Assembly (NCBI GenBank): GCA_029570245.1 | Contig: JAKQSH010000117.1 | Location: 1 to 12,698, forward strand | Length of the DNA: 12,698 nucleotides | Reading direction: 5' to 3' | Origin: Deltaproteobacteria bacterium | GTDB lineage: Bacteria; Myxococcota_A; SURF-8 | In this document: positions 1 through 7,170 of the stretch, piece after piece | How positions within the stretch are numbered: position 1 is the stretch's first letter | Layout: each line of letters opens with the position of its first letter | Notes under the pieces: generated by a model | Database searches by the model: none | The model's input: the letters and a program-made list of their open reading frames with translations, nothing else | Told to the model about the DNA's origin: nothing | Program-made: the position numbers and the translations under genes

Positions 1-918
1 CTTGTCACCAACAAAACCCACCGCACATCTGCAGGTGTGTGTCTCGCCATCGTCGTTGACGAGGCACTCCGTCATGTTGGGCTGAGTGCAAGGATTGGGA
101 ATGCAGGGATTATCCCCGGCAGGCACGCAGTCGCCGTTCCCATCCTCGTAATAACCTTCATCGCATTCACAGGCATAGCTTTCTCCAAGCGTTATGCAGA
201 CCGAGCGGTTTTCATCGGTACAGGGATTCGGCTGACATGGATTGTTCGGATCGACGATGGTGTCTTCCGGGACACAGGCTTCACCGTCGGCTTTGTATTT
301 TTCGGCACAGCTGTCACAGAGATCGCCGGTATAACCGGTGTTGCATATGCAGGTCGGAGCGCCTTCGCTGATGATGCATGCGCCGCCGAGGCCGCATGGG
401 TTGGGGTGACAGTCGTTGTCCTGCACGCATTGCAGATTCTCTTCGATGTAGCCTTCTGCGCAGGAATCGCACAGTACACCGGCATAACCGGTATGACATA
501 CGCAAAGCGCCTCGCCGCCGTTTTCGGCGCATACGCCGTGGATGCAGGGATCGTCGGCACAGGGCGAACCCGGTACGCAAAGGAGATTCTCGACATGGTA
601 TCCTGTGGCGCAGACTTCACAGCGTGTTCCGGCATAGCCGGTTTCGCAGATGCAGGCCGGCGCGCCGTTCTGCATCACGCAGTCTCCATGCATGCAGAAA
701 TCGGCTGTACATTCGTCGGCAGTGCAGGTAAGTCCGTCCGAAGAGTAGCCGTCCTCGCAGATGCACACGGCCACGCCGTTCTGATCGGCGCACCTGCCAT
801 GATCGCCGCAGTTAATGCCGGAGCAGACTTCGCTTCCGTCGCCGGAACCGCCAGTGTCCAGACAGCCGGAGTTGAGAACCATTATCGACAGCAATAAGAA
901 CAACACATATTTTTTCAT
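1..918 (-). CDS. Secreted or lipoprotein-type EGF-like repeat protein, 3' end beyond window
   Basis: The reading frame starts at ATG 918-916 and stays open to base 1, giving 306 residues without a stop, so the C terminus lies outside the window. A GGAGAA ribosome site (924-929) sits 5 nt upstream. Residues 1-19 (MKKYVLFLLLSIMVLNSGC) are a signal peptide ending in a Cys. This may be a lipidation site, but LNSGC is an imperfect lipobox. Six Cys-rich modules follow at about residues 32-65, 70-114, 120-164, 170-215, 228-264 and 272 onward. They show EGF-type signatures such as C-x-C-x(2)-GY and NPC. Modules 2-4 carry an extra CDSCAEGY-type segment resembling laminin-type EGF. Such proteins are usually cell-surface or secreted and bind proteins or calcium; no enzymatic role is visible. 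It is divergent from the metalloprotease gene. The exact ligand and function are unknown. Confidence 0.88.
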   Translation of the reverse strand, partial: MKKYVLFLLLSIMVLNSGCLDTGGSGDGSEVCSGINCGDHGRCADQNGVAVCICEDGYSSDGLTCTADECTADFCMHGDCVMQNGAPACICETGYAGTRCEVCATGYHVENLLCVPGSPCADDPCIHGVCAENGGEALCVCHTGYAGVLCDSCAEGYIEENLQCVQDNDCHPNPCGLGGACIISEGAPTCICNTGYTGDLCDSCAEKYKADGEACVPEDTIVDPNNPCQPNPCTDENRSVCITLGESYACECDEGYYEDGNGDCVPAGDNPCIPNPCTQPNMTECLVNDDGETHTCRCAVGFVGDK

Positions 919-977
919 TTCGTTTCTCCGCCGGAAGAAAAGCTGCAATAAATTCCACTGCGACCATATCGGTCAAT

Positions 978-1011
978 TCATTAATATATCATTAACATCA
1001 AAGACGGTGAA
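978..1011 (-). promoter_or_regulatory. Candidate promoter of the EGF-repeat gene, with a 7-bp direct repeat over its -10
   Basis: On the minus strand TTCACC (1011-1006) is followed after 17 bp by TATATT (988-983), predicting a start near 976 and a leader of about 58 nt. The -10 is flanked by a perfect direct repeat, TCATTAA at 978-984 and again at 989-995. Its period of 11 bp is about one helical turn, which could seat a regulator. The -35 matches the sigma70 consensus at only four of six positions, so this is a candidate only. Confidence 0.35.
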
Positions 1012-1141
1012 AGAGCAAAATCCACTCATATTGTCAGAATTGAAAAGTTCTCTGAGAACGAAGTCGTTTCATCCGGCGACTATCGCTTGTCTGAAAGCGC
1101 TGAATATTCGGTCCGAAAAAAACCTTCACGAAAATCAGAAG

Positions 1142-1170
1142 TTGACCCGCGACATTCGGTACCGTAGAAT
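1142..1170 (+). promoter_or_regulatory. Probable sigma70-type promoter of the metalloprotease gene
   Basis: TTGACC at 1142-1147 and TAGAAT at 1165-1170 are separated by exactly 17 bp, each matching the consensus at five of six positions. The predicted start is near 1177, leaving a leader of about 55 nt before the ATG at 1232. The prfC leader has an almost identical promoter, which adds weight. Confidence 0.6.
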
Positions 1171-1231
1171 TGATAAATTAAATGATACGGCTCATTATCT
1201 GACAAAAAACAAACGACATGGGTTACAAGAG

Positions 1232-2821
1232 ATGAACGGAAAGAATCACCGCAGGCTCGCATGTTCTTTATTTGTCTTCATACTGCTGTTTTCAGCCGCT
1301 CAGGCCGCAGCTCAGAACTGGGTCGATGGCCAGATCGCGATCATCGAAGATAAAACCGGACTGATACTGCCGCAGGGCGGCATGTGCGACAACATGCTTT
1401 TTGCAAACCCGCCATGCATGAATCACGCCGCCGCCGCATTTTATGCCGAACATCCCGACAACTACGACATGCTGATGTTCTTCACTCCTCAGACGGTTCT
1501 TATGAACATGCAGATGGGATTTCCGGTGCAGAAAGCTGCCGAGGGCATAGGGCTTGACGGAAGCATACATCCTTACAACCCCGCGATGTTTGGCTCCGCC
1601 GGTCGCCTGCGTCAGTGCGTGAAAATGGGAACATTAAGTGCACTGCCCAACAATCCGGGCGATCTTGTTTCCGGATTATTACAGATCACCGGCACGGAAT
1701 TGATGGCGCACGAAATCGGACATCAGTGGCTGGCCTGGATTATGGTGGATCATAACGACGGTCAGGGACCTCTGGGCGTTCTGCGCGGCTTCGAGAGCGA
1801 CAAGCCGAATGGTCACTGGTCGTGCTGGTTCAACAATCACGGCTCCGTGATGTATGGCGGAAACATCGAAGACAACGGCGACGGAACTTATACCGATCAC
1901 GGCGGAGACCGCAGATACAGCCAGCTTGACCAGTATCTCATGGGCCTGCGCAGCCCGGAAGAAGTCGATCCGATGTTTTATATAAAGGTTGACGGAACAA
2001 ACGAAGGCTGCGCTTCGGTACCGGTCGGCCCAGGAGGCACAAGGGAACTGACAGGTCCGCGTGTGGATTTCGGCATCGAAGACATAATTCGCGCCAACGG
2101 CCCGCGCAATCCGGCCACAGACATATGCCATATAAAAATCGGCTTCGCCATAGTATACAGCACCGGCTTCCCGCCTTCAGTGGCCGACATCGCCAAGGTT
2201 GAAAACTACCGTCAGGCCATTGAAGCATGGTGGCCGGAAGGCACAGACGGGCGCGGCTCGCTGGACACCCGCCTTGACGGCTGCGGCACCGGAACGGAAG
2301 CCTGCCCGGGCGAGGTATCTCCGCAGTGCGGAGCAACACCGGACGGAGATTCCGGCCCGGATGGAGACGGAGAAGGCGATACCGCTTGCACATTCAACGA
2401 TTTTCGCTGTGCCGATGAAAATACGGTTGAAATCTGCAATGATGAAGGCCAATGGACCTGGCTGATGGATTGCCAGTCCGGCCAGACATGCATTGAAGGC
2501 GAATGCACGGAAGCGCCAGACGGAGACGCCGAGAACCAGGAAGAAGATTCACCCGACGGAGACCAGAGCGCCGTTGACGGCGACCAAACCACAAGCGATG
2601 GAGACTGGCATGACACCGATGGCGACCCGACGGACGGAGATCAGTCCGCCGTTGACGGTGACTCCTCATGGCCGCCGACAGACGGCGATTCCGATACCGC
2701 AAACGGTGACGACGACGGCAGCAGCGGCGGCTGCGGGCAGAGCGGAATGCCACTGGCGACGCTTTTTTTCGCAAGCCTGATTCTGGCTGGAATACTCAGA
2801 AGAAAAAATTCGGCAGGCTGA
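1232..2821 (+). CDS. Secreted putative zinc metalloprotease with DGD-rich stalk and MYXO-CTERM-like anchor
   Basis: The protein has 529 residues from ATG 1232. The frame is open further upstream, but this start gives a textbook signal peptide (RRLACSLFVFILLFSAAQAAA, about residues 7-27), and the upstream stretch holds the promoter. No well-spaced Shine-Dalgarno site is present. H160-E-I-G-H164 is a zinc-metallopeptidase HExxH motif. Later candidates for a third ligand or Met-turn are H174, H195, H203 and the GSVMYGG stretch (Met207). A conserved-looking YSQLDQYLMGL segment (229-239) follows. Residues 386-425 form a six-Cys module (C386, C393, C402, C414, C420, C425). Residues 370-384 and 429-497 are DGD-rich spacers, probably acidic and extended. 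The end, GGCGQS plus a hydrophobic helix (about 506-522) plus RRKN, resembles MYXO-CTERM sorting tails that attach proteins to the outer surface. Substrate and exact peptidase family are not recognised. Confidence 0.8.
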   Translation: MNGKNHRRLACSLFVFILLFSAAQAAAQNWVDGQIAIIEDKTGLILPQGGMCDNMLFANPPCMNHAAAAFYAEHPDNYDMLMFFTPQTVLMNMQMGFPVQKAAEGIGLDGSIHPYNPAMFGSAGRLRQCVKMGTLSALPNNPGDLVSGLLQITGTELMAHEIGHQWLAWIMVDHNDGQGPLGVLRGFESDKPNGHWSCWFNNHGSVMYGGNIEDNGDGTYTDHGGDRRYSQLDQYLMGLRSPEEVDPMFYIKVDGTNEGCASVPVGPGGTRELTGPRVDFGIEDIIRANGPRNPATDICHIKIGFAIVYSTGFPPSVADIAKVENYRQAIEAWWPEGTDGRGSLDTRLDGCGTGTEACPGEVSPQCGATPDGDSGPDGDGEGDTACTFNDFRCADENTVEICNDEGQWTWLMDCQSGQTCIEGECTEAPDGDAENQEEDSPDGDQSAVDGDQTTSDGDWHDTDGDPTDGDQSAVDGDSSWPPTDGDSDTANGDDDGSSGGCGQSGMPLATLFFASLILAGILRRKNSAG

Positions 2822-2839
2822 AAATATTCAGCGCCTGTC
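2803..2839 (-). terminator. Rho-independent terminator for leftward transcription
   Basis: Read on the minus strand, GACAGG (2839-2834) and CTGAA (2831-2827 region) pair with TTCAG and CCTGCC across a four-base loop. The outer stem has 6 bp including one G-T pair, the inner stem 5 bp, with a two-base bulge. GAA and then six T (2808-2803) follow. The T-run exists only on this strand. It would end transcription of the small leftward gene whose stop codon (2830-2828) lies inside the hairpin. It overlaps the last codons of the convergent metalloprotease gene. Confidence 0.6.
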
Positions 2840-3064
2840 CCAATCAATACGATTCATAAGACGACGGGCGTGCAGTTTGCCGACATGCACGCTGCCTTCG
2901 TGAAGTTCCGCTTCAATCCTGACGGTGGCGCCGTCCATCTGACCGCTGATGTGAATGACACATCCGGCCTGCTGGCGGCGCGGTGTGACGGATGCCATCA
3001 CAACCACATCCTGATCGGTGCAGAAAAAACCGCCGTAAAGTTCCATGCGTTTCCATGTTCTCAT
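2828..3064 (-). CDS. Hypothetical 78-residue protein
   Basis: This frame has 78 codons with a GC-rich third position and runs ATG 3064 to TGA 2830-2828. A second ATG at 3046 has GGAA five bases upstream and may be the real start, giving 72 residues. The protein has alternating polar and hydrophobic stretches suggestive of beta strands (QDVVVMASV, GCVIHISG, ATVRIEAEL, GSVHVGKL) and a basic C terminus (ARRLMNRIDWDRR). There is no signal peptide or membrane segment. I do not recognise the family. It lies 150 bp downstream of ispA on the same strand with no strong promoter seen between. A terminator for this strand coincides with its stop codon, which supports it as the last gene of that transcription unit. 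The opposite frame at 2870-3121 (83 codons, GTG start) is also open, so coding is probable rather than certain. Confidence 0.5.
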   Translation of the reverse strand: MRTWKRMELYGGFFCTDQDVVVMASVTPRRQQAGCVIHISGQMDGATVRIEAELHEGSVHVGKLHARRLMNRIDWDRR

Positions 3065-3141
3065 GGTGTCAGGCCCGCTTCTTCGCCAAAAGATCAGACC
3101 GGAATCAAATTACTTCCATGAGAAATATGATCTTCGAGACG

Positions 3142-3163
3142 GCCCGCGCGGGCAAGTTTTTTT
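3142..3163 (+). terminator. Possible rightward terminator downstream of the metalloprotease gene
   Basis: The perfect 12-bp palindrome GCCCGCGCGGGC (3142-3153) is followed by AAG and seven T (3157-3163). As a hairpin it has only a 4-bp GC stem with a GCGC loop, which is short for an intrinsic terminator. If it works, the metalloprotease mRNA would carry a 3' end of about 340 nt, antisense to the small leftward gene. Confidence 0.35.
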
Positions 3164-3214
3164 GTTCAAGGAGAATCGGATGTCGGCGGATGCATCGGCT
3201 GCGGACAGTCTGAC

Positions 3215-4096
3215 TCAGTATTTTCTCTCCACAATGAACTCCGCGATCTCGCGCAGAGCCTGAGCGCGCGGCCCGAAACTCTGAAGCTCGGCCAGCGCTT
3301 CGGCCACCAGTTCGGCGGCATATGACTTCGCGCCGTCCAGACCGAGCAGATCGACGAAAGTGGTCTTTGCCTGCTGTGCGTCTTTTCCGACGCTTTTTCC
3401 CAGCTCAGCTGCGCTGGCGGTAACATCCAGAATGTCGTCCGTCACCTGAAAGGCCAGGCCGATTTTTTCGGCATAACGAGTCAGCGCGACAAGTCGGGCT
3501 TCGTCGGCACCGGTCAGAAACGCACCCATGCGCACTGCGCAGCGTATCAGCGCACCGGTTTTCATGGCGTGCAGATTTTCCAGAGCCTCGCGAGCGATCT
3601 GCACATTTCCACCGTTCTGCATGTCCAGCACCTGACCACCAACAAGCCCGCACGCCGAGGCAGCCTGCGCCAGTTCACACAACAGTGCGGCGGATACTTC
3701 CGGTTTTTCGGCATACGCGCCCGACAGAGCACGGAACGCCTCCGCCAGCAGCGCATCTCCCGCAAGAATGGCAAGAGCTTCTCCGAACACCACATGATTT
3801 GTAGGTTTGCCGCGTCGCAGAGTGTCGTTGTCCATGGCGGGAAGATCGTCGTGAATGAGAGAATAGGTATGCACGTATTCCACCGCACAGGCAGCCGCCG
3901 ACGGATCAGACAAAGCGGCGCCGCAGGCGTCGCAGGCGGCCAGCAGCAGCGCCGGGCGCAGACGCTTGCCCCCGGCTTCCACTGAGTAGCTCATGGCGTC
4001 AAGCAGGGTCTCCGGCCCGCGCCATTTGAGACGCTGCCTTTCAAGCGCCTCTTCGGCACGCAACCTGTATCTTTCCCATTCCAGAGGCAGACTCAT
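3215..4096 (-). CDS. ispA: Polyprenyl synthetase, farnesyl diphosphate synthase type
   Basis: The enzyme has 293 residues, normal for bacterial IspA. It condenses isopentenyl diphosphate with dimethylallyl and then geranyl diphosphate to give C15 farnesyl diphosphate in the cytosol, feeding undecaprenyl phosphate, quinones and other isoprenoids. Visible motifs are GGKRLRP (42-48), the first Asp-rich motif IHDDLPAMDND (81-91, D83, D84, D89) with the downstream RRGKPT, GGQVLDM (153-159), and the second Asp-rich motif VTDDILD (218-224). Tyr78-Ser79 ahead of the first motif matches E. coli IspA (YSLIHDDLPAMD) and favours a short-chain product; geranylgeranyl synthase remains possible. An AAGGA site lies 8 nt before the ATG at 4096. 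The gene starts 12 bp after tldD ends, so the two are almost certainly cotranscribed. Confidence 0.93.
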   Translation of the reverse strand: MSLPLEWERYRLRAEEALERQRLKWRGPETLLDAMSYSVEAGGKRLRPALLLAACDACGAALSDPSAAACAVEYVHTYSLIHDDLPAMDNDTLRRGKPTNHVVFGEALAILAGDALLAEAFRALSGAYAEKPEVSAALLCELAQAASACGLVGGQVLDMQNGGNVQIAREALENLHAMKTGALIRCAVRMGAFLTGADEARLVALTRYAEKIGLAFQVTDDILDVTASAAELGKSVGKDAQQAKTTFVDLLGLDGAKSYAAELVAEALAELQSFGPRAQALREIAEFIVERKY

Positions 4097-4108
4097 TGCA
4101 TATGTCCT

Positions 4109-5551
4109 TTATCTTATCCCGACTTCGACGTTGCGGAAACGTGCGTACGACGAACCGTGACTCATTTCGGAACGCTGACCCGGCTGACCTTTGCCGCAGT
4201 TGATGACTCCCCACAAGTCCCAGTGGCGGTAATCCGCAATGGCGTCACAGGAGGCCCAGAACTGCGGCGTTATTCCCTGATAAGTAGGGTTGCGGAAAAG
4301 GCGTCCGGGCTTGCCGCCTTTTATTTCGCGGGCGGTTTCACAACCGAACTGGAAATTCAGTCGGCGCTGATCTATCGACCAGCTGCGGTTGCATTCCATC
4401 AGCAGCGCACCGTCGGAGTCGGCCAGCAGGTCTTCGTAACTCCAGGCTCCGGGCATCAGCGACAGATTGGAAATGCGCGTGATGGGCAGATTGTTGAATC
4501 CTTCGGCGCGGCAGGAACCTCTGCTGCGGCTCTCGCCTGCGACATGCGCCAGTTCACGGTTGGTGTGATAGCCGACCAGAATTCCTTCCTTTACGATATG
4601 CCAGCGCTGCGCGGCGACGCCGTCGTCGTCGTATCCGGCGGTGGAACATCCGCCCGGTACGGTGTTGTCGGAAACCAGATTTACGATGTCGGAGCCATAT
4701 CGGAAATTTCCAAGTTTTTCCGTGGTGGCGAAACTGGTTCCGGCATAATTGGCTTCCATACCCAGCACGCGATCAAGCTCGGTGGCATGCCCGACGGACT
4801 CGTGAATCTGCAGCATCATCTGGTTCGGATGCAGAATGATGTCGCGTCGGCCCTGCGGGCAATCGGGCGCACTGAGCAGCTCAACGGCTTCGTCCCGGAT
4901 GCGCTCCGCATTTTCCGGCAGACGCAAAGCCGGAATTATTTCGTAACCCATATTTTTGTACTGTCCTCCGAAACTTGCCGGATAAGAACGCTGCTGGGTT
5001 TCTCCGTTATCGACAGCCGCCGCCGAAAAACCGCCGCCGGAGCGCAACAGCACCTGTTCGATGCGCGCGCCTTCGCTGGATGCGAACCATTTATGAATGC
5101 GACAGAATTTCATATGGCCCTGCGCAACTTTTATGCGGGCGTCGTGCCGCAGAATTTCATCCACCTGCAGAAGCAGCCCAAGCTTGTCCTGCAACGGCAC
5201 GGTAAACGGATCAATGATGAAAGGCGTCTGCCAGAAATCCACGTGTACAGGTTCGGACGCGAGCCTGACGTGTTCCCCTGCGACAGTAGCGGCTGCCTTC
5301 GCCAGACGGCAGGCCGAAACGGTAACGCGGCGCAATTCGTCGAAACACAAATTCGATGAAGAAGCAAATCCCCATGAACCGTTGGCGATAACGCGCACAC
5401 CGAAACCCAGGCTCTCTGATCGCTCAAGACCAGACAGCACACCGTTGCGTGTGTCGATTTTTTCGTTGCGTGTGTCGATAATACGAATATCGGCATAAGT
5501 CGCGCCGCAGGATTCCGCCACGTTCAAGGCCATATCAAGAAAGTCTCTCAT
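4109..5551 (-). CDS. tldD: Metalloprotease TldD, catalytic subunit of TldD/TldE
   Basis: The protein has 480 residues, as expected for TldD. It is the zinc-bearing half of the TldD-TldE heterodimer, a cytosolic protease that in E. coli trims unfolded short peptides, matures microcin B17 and degrades the antitoxin CcdA. The active site is visible: H250-E-S-V-G-H255 (family form HExxxH), followed by TELD, and a C-terminal NCGKGQPGQ segment whose Cys452 corresponds to the third zinc ligand of E. coli TldD. The N-terminal domain covers roughly residues 1-200. The frame is open further upstream to 5680, but ATG 5551 is preferred. It has GGAGG 7 nt upstream, gives the usual N terminus (MRDFLDMALNVAE) and lies 16 bp after the tldE stop. 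A longer start would overlap tldE by more than 100 bp. Confidence 0.95.
   Translation of the reverse strand: MRDFLDMALNVAESCGATYADIRIIDTRNEKIDTRNGVLSGLERSESLGFGVRVIANGSWGFASSSNLCFDELRRVTVSACRLAKAAATVAGEHVRLASEPVHVDFWQTPFIIDPFTVPLQDKLGLLLQVDEILRHDARIKVAQGHMKFCRIHKWFASSEGARIEQVLLRSGGGFSAAAVDNGETQQRSYPASFGGQYKNMGYEIIPALRLPENAERIRDEAVELLSAPDCPQGRRDIILHPNQMMLQIHESVGHATELDRVLGMEANYAGTSFATTEKLGNFRYGSDIVNLVSDNTVPGGCSTAGYDDDGVAAQRWHIVKEGILVGYHTNRELAHVAGESRSRGSCRAEGFNNLPITRISNLSLMPGAWSYEDLLADSDGALLMECNRSWSIDQRRLNFQFGCETAREIKGGKPGRLFRNPTYQGITPQFWASCDAIADYRHWDLWGVINCGKGQPGQRSEMSHGSSYARFRNVEVGIR
5443..5479 (-). repeat. 21-bp-period direct repeat inside tldD
   Basis: CGTTGCGTGTGTCGAT occurs at 5443-5458 and again at 5464-5479. 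On the coding strand this writes IDTRNEK followed by IDTRNG (near residues 25-37). The protein spacing looks normal for the family, so this may be convergence or a fixed 7-codon duplication. Confidence 0.6.
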
Positions 5552-5567
5552 GCTAAATCCTCCAGCC

Positions 5568-6908
5568 TCAGAATTCGGTGCCCGAAGTGAAAGTGAAATT
5601 GCGGACGCGCATGGCCGGAAGCACCGCACCAGTACCGAATCCGCCGCCGACCAGCCGCAGTTCTCCGCCCAGCATGTCAACGTTTGAAAGCATCCTGAAA
5701 GCCGATTCGGTGAAACGCATATTGCGCGCCGCTCCGACTATCTTGCCGTTTTCGATGATGAACACTCCGTCACGCGTCATGCCGGTAATGCTTATGCGCA
5801 TGGGATCGACCAGATTTGTGTAGTGAAAATGCGTAACAAGCAGCCCCTTTTCCGTGTCGGCTATCATGTCTGCAAGACTGCAGTTTCCGGCGTCAAGCAC
5901 CAGATGCAGCGGAATCGGTCCCCAGACGTTAGGCATTGGCAGAGCGTGGCCGCTGCTGACTGCATCACACATGGCAGCCGAACGACTGTCGTGAACAACA
6001 GCCTTAGCTATACCGTTTTCCATCAGGCTGACACGGCGGCGCGGCAGCCCTTCGAAATCAAACGGCATACCAGTGTGCAGCGTGTGATAAGCGTCGTCGC
6101 GAATGCTGATGTTGTCGCCCATGAATTTCTGCCCGATGCGACCCGACAGCGGCGAGCGCCCCGAAGCGAAAGCCAGACCGTTGAATGCGCGCCAGGCCAG
6201 AAAATACATAAAATCGCCAACCGCTTCAGGCGGCAGCACCAGCGTATATTCACCCGGTTCCAAACTCTGCGGATTGCGGCTTTCAAGCGCGGTATGAACA
6301 GCTTTTTCGATGGAAGAATCAATCTCAAGCGCAGCCGCATCAACGTTCGAGGTGGAAGCCCAGCCGCTCGAATCGGTGTCGGCGGCAGTCAGCGAAAACT
6401 TAGCCAGCGTGGCCGGATGCCAGGCAAAAAGTCCGCGACTGTTGGCCACTGCCACCTGCTGAGAATCGTTGCTGAAGATTCCGGCGGCTTCCAGACCGGC
6501 GGCCCGGCAGCGCGCTACCGCACGGGATACGGTTTCGGCGCGCATTTCCGGCGTCAGTTCCGCAGTCCGCAAACTGTACGCTTCGACACTTTTGTACTCC
6601 TGCGGGCCGGGCAGCGGCGGCGTTTCGCCACAGCCTGCATCGGCAGCCCAGGCTTCGCGCGCGGTCTGCAGCATGGCGGCCAGAGAACGGTCGTCGAAAC
6701 GGTCGGTCGAAGCGCGTCCGGTGCGACCGTCTTTTAGGATGCGCAGCGTCAGGCTTTCGGTGTACTGCTGCATGTTCTGATGGATGACGTTGGAGGCAAA
6801 ACGCGTCAGGGCTTTCTCGCCCGCCTCGAAAATAAGTTCAGCCTCGAAACCCGCAGCCATTTCGAGCGTGCGTCCGCATAATTCGAAAACCTCTTCCCTC
6901 GATCTCAT
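5568..6908 (-). CDS. tldE: TldE/PmbA, partner subunit of the TldD protease
   Basis: The protein has 446 residues, close to E. coli PmbA (450). It is the non-catalytic half of the TldD-TldE peptidase: it has the same two-domain fold but no HExxxH motif, consistent with what is seen here. Recognisable family segments are the N-terminal LTRFASNVIHQNMQQ region, the central SGRSPLSGRIGQKFM, and the C-terminal MRISITGMTRDGVFIIENG with NMRFTESAFRMLSNV. The start is set at ATG 6908, which has GGGAG 6 nt upstream. A TTG five codons earlier (6923) is in frame but has no ribosome site. It is the first gene of a tight leftward operon with tldD 16 bp downstream. Confidence 0.94.
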   Translation of the reverse strand: MRSREEVFELCGRTLEMAAGFEAELIFEAGEKALTRFASNVIHQNMQQYTESLTLRILKDGRTGRASTDRFDDRSLAAMLQTAREAWAADAGCGETPPLPGPQEYKSVEAYSLRTAELTPEMRAETVSRAVARCRAAGLEAAGIFSNDSQQVAVANSRGLFAWHPATLAKFSLTAADTDSSGWASTSNVDAAALEIDSSIEKAVHTALESRNPQSLEPGEYTLVLPPEAVGDFMYFLAWRAFNGLAFASGRSPLSGRIGQKFMGDNISIRDDAYHTLHTGMPFDFEGLPRRRVSLMENGIAKAVVHDSRSAAMCDAVSSGHALPMPNVWGPIPLHLVLDAGNCSLADMIADTEKGLLVTHFHYTNLVDPMRISITGMTRDGVFIIENGKIVGAARNMRFTESAFRMLSNVDMLGGELRLVGGGFGTGAVLPAMRVRNFTFTSGTEF

Positions 6909-6924
6909 TTCCGGCTCCCGCAAG

Positions 6925-6937
6925 TGTACAGTTTACA
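6925..6937. promoter_or_regulatory. Operator-like palindrome in the tldE leader
   Basis: TGTACAGTTTACA has the form TGTA-N5-TACA. It lies between the predicted transcription start (about 6940) and the tldE ribosome site, where a bound regulator could block transcription. It is short, so chance is a real alternative. Confidence 0.25.
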
Positions 6938-6946
6938 GGGAAATTC

Positions 6947-6975
6947 AGACTAGCATTGTTCGGCAGCGAAGGCAA
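6947..6975 (-). promoter_or_regulatory. Candidate promoter of the tldE-tldD-ispA operon
   Basis: On the minus strand TTGCCT (6975-6970) and TAGTCT (6952-6947) lie 17 bp apart, with a TG dinucleotide in the extended -10 position. The predicted start near 6940 gives a leader of about 32 nt. Matches are four of six and three of six. The stretch from here to 7170 has no gene. It contains only an inverted repeat, ATATTC (6994-6999) with GAATAT (7009-7014), to which I assign no function. Confidence 0.35.
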
Positions 6976-7170
6976 AAGGCGGAGGCACGTAGCATATTCG
7001 TATGGAATGAATATCGGCTGACATGAATACTATTTATTAAACCCGGAGATTGAGCATCAGCGAATCATGCAGCATATCGAACTGCCTTGCCTGTGAAGCA
7101 TATGCGTGCTCTGTCTACAGACTCCGCATCCTGGAACCCACGCTCAGCATGGAGTTTTCGGCTTATAATG

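Noticed and set aside
37..897. 286-codon rightward open frame
   Set aside because: It is the opposite-strand shadow of the EGF-repeat gene, whose own frame has a signal peptide, a ribosome site and regularly spaced Cys modules.
2516..2722. DGD-coding repeats as a possible CRISPR or DNA repeat array
   Set aside because: The GACGGAGAC-like units are in frame, irregularly spaced and explained by the Asp-Gly-Asp stalk of the encoded protein.
2870..3121. 83-codon rightward open frame with GTG start
   Set aside because: It uses the same codon triplets as the leftward 78-codon gene read backward. The leftward frame is favoured by the terminator at its stop; this one has no convincing ribosome site.
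4157..5359. 400-codon rightward open frame antisense to tldD
   Set aside because: It mirrors the tldD frame, has no ribosome site or recognisable domain, and tldD has its full motif set on the other strand.
5823..6737. 304-codon rightward open frame antisense to tldE
   Set aside because: It is a shadow of tldE with arginine-rich, unstructured composition and no initiation signals.
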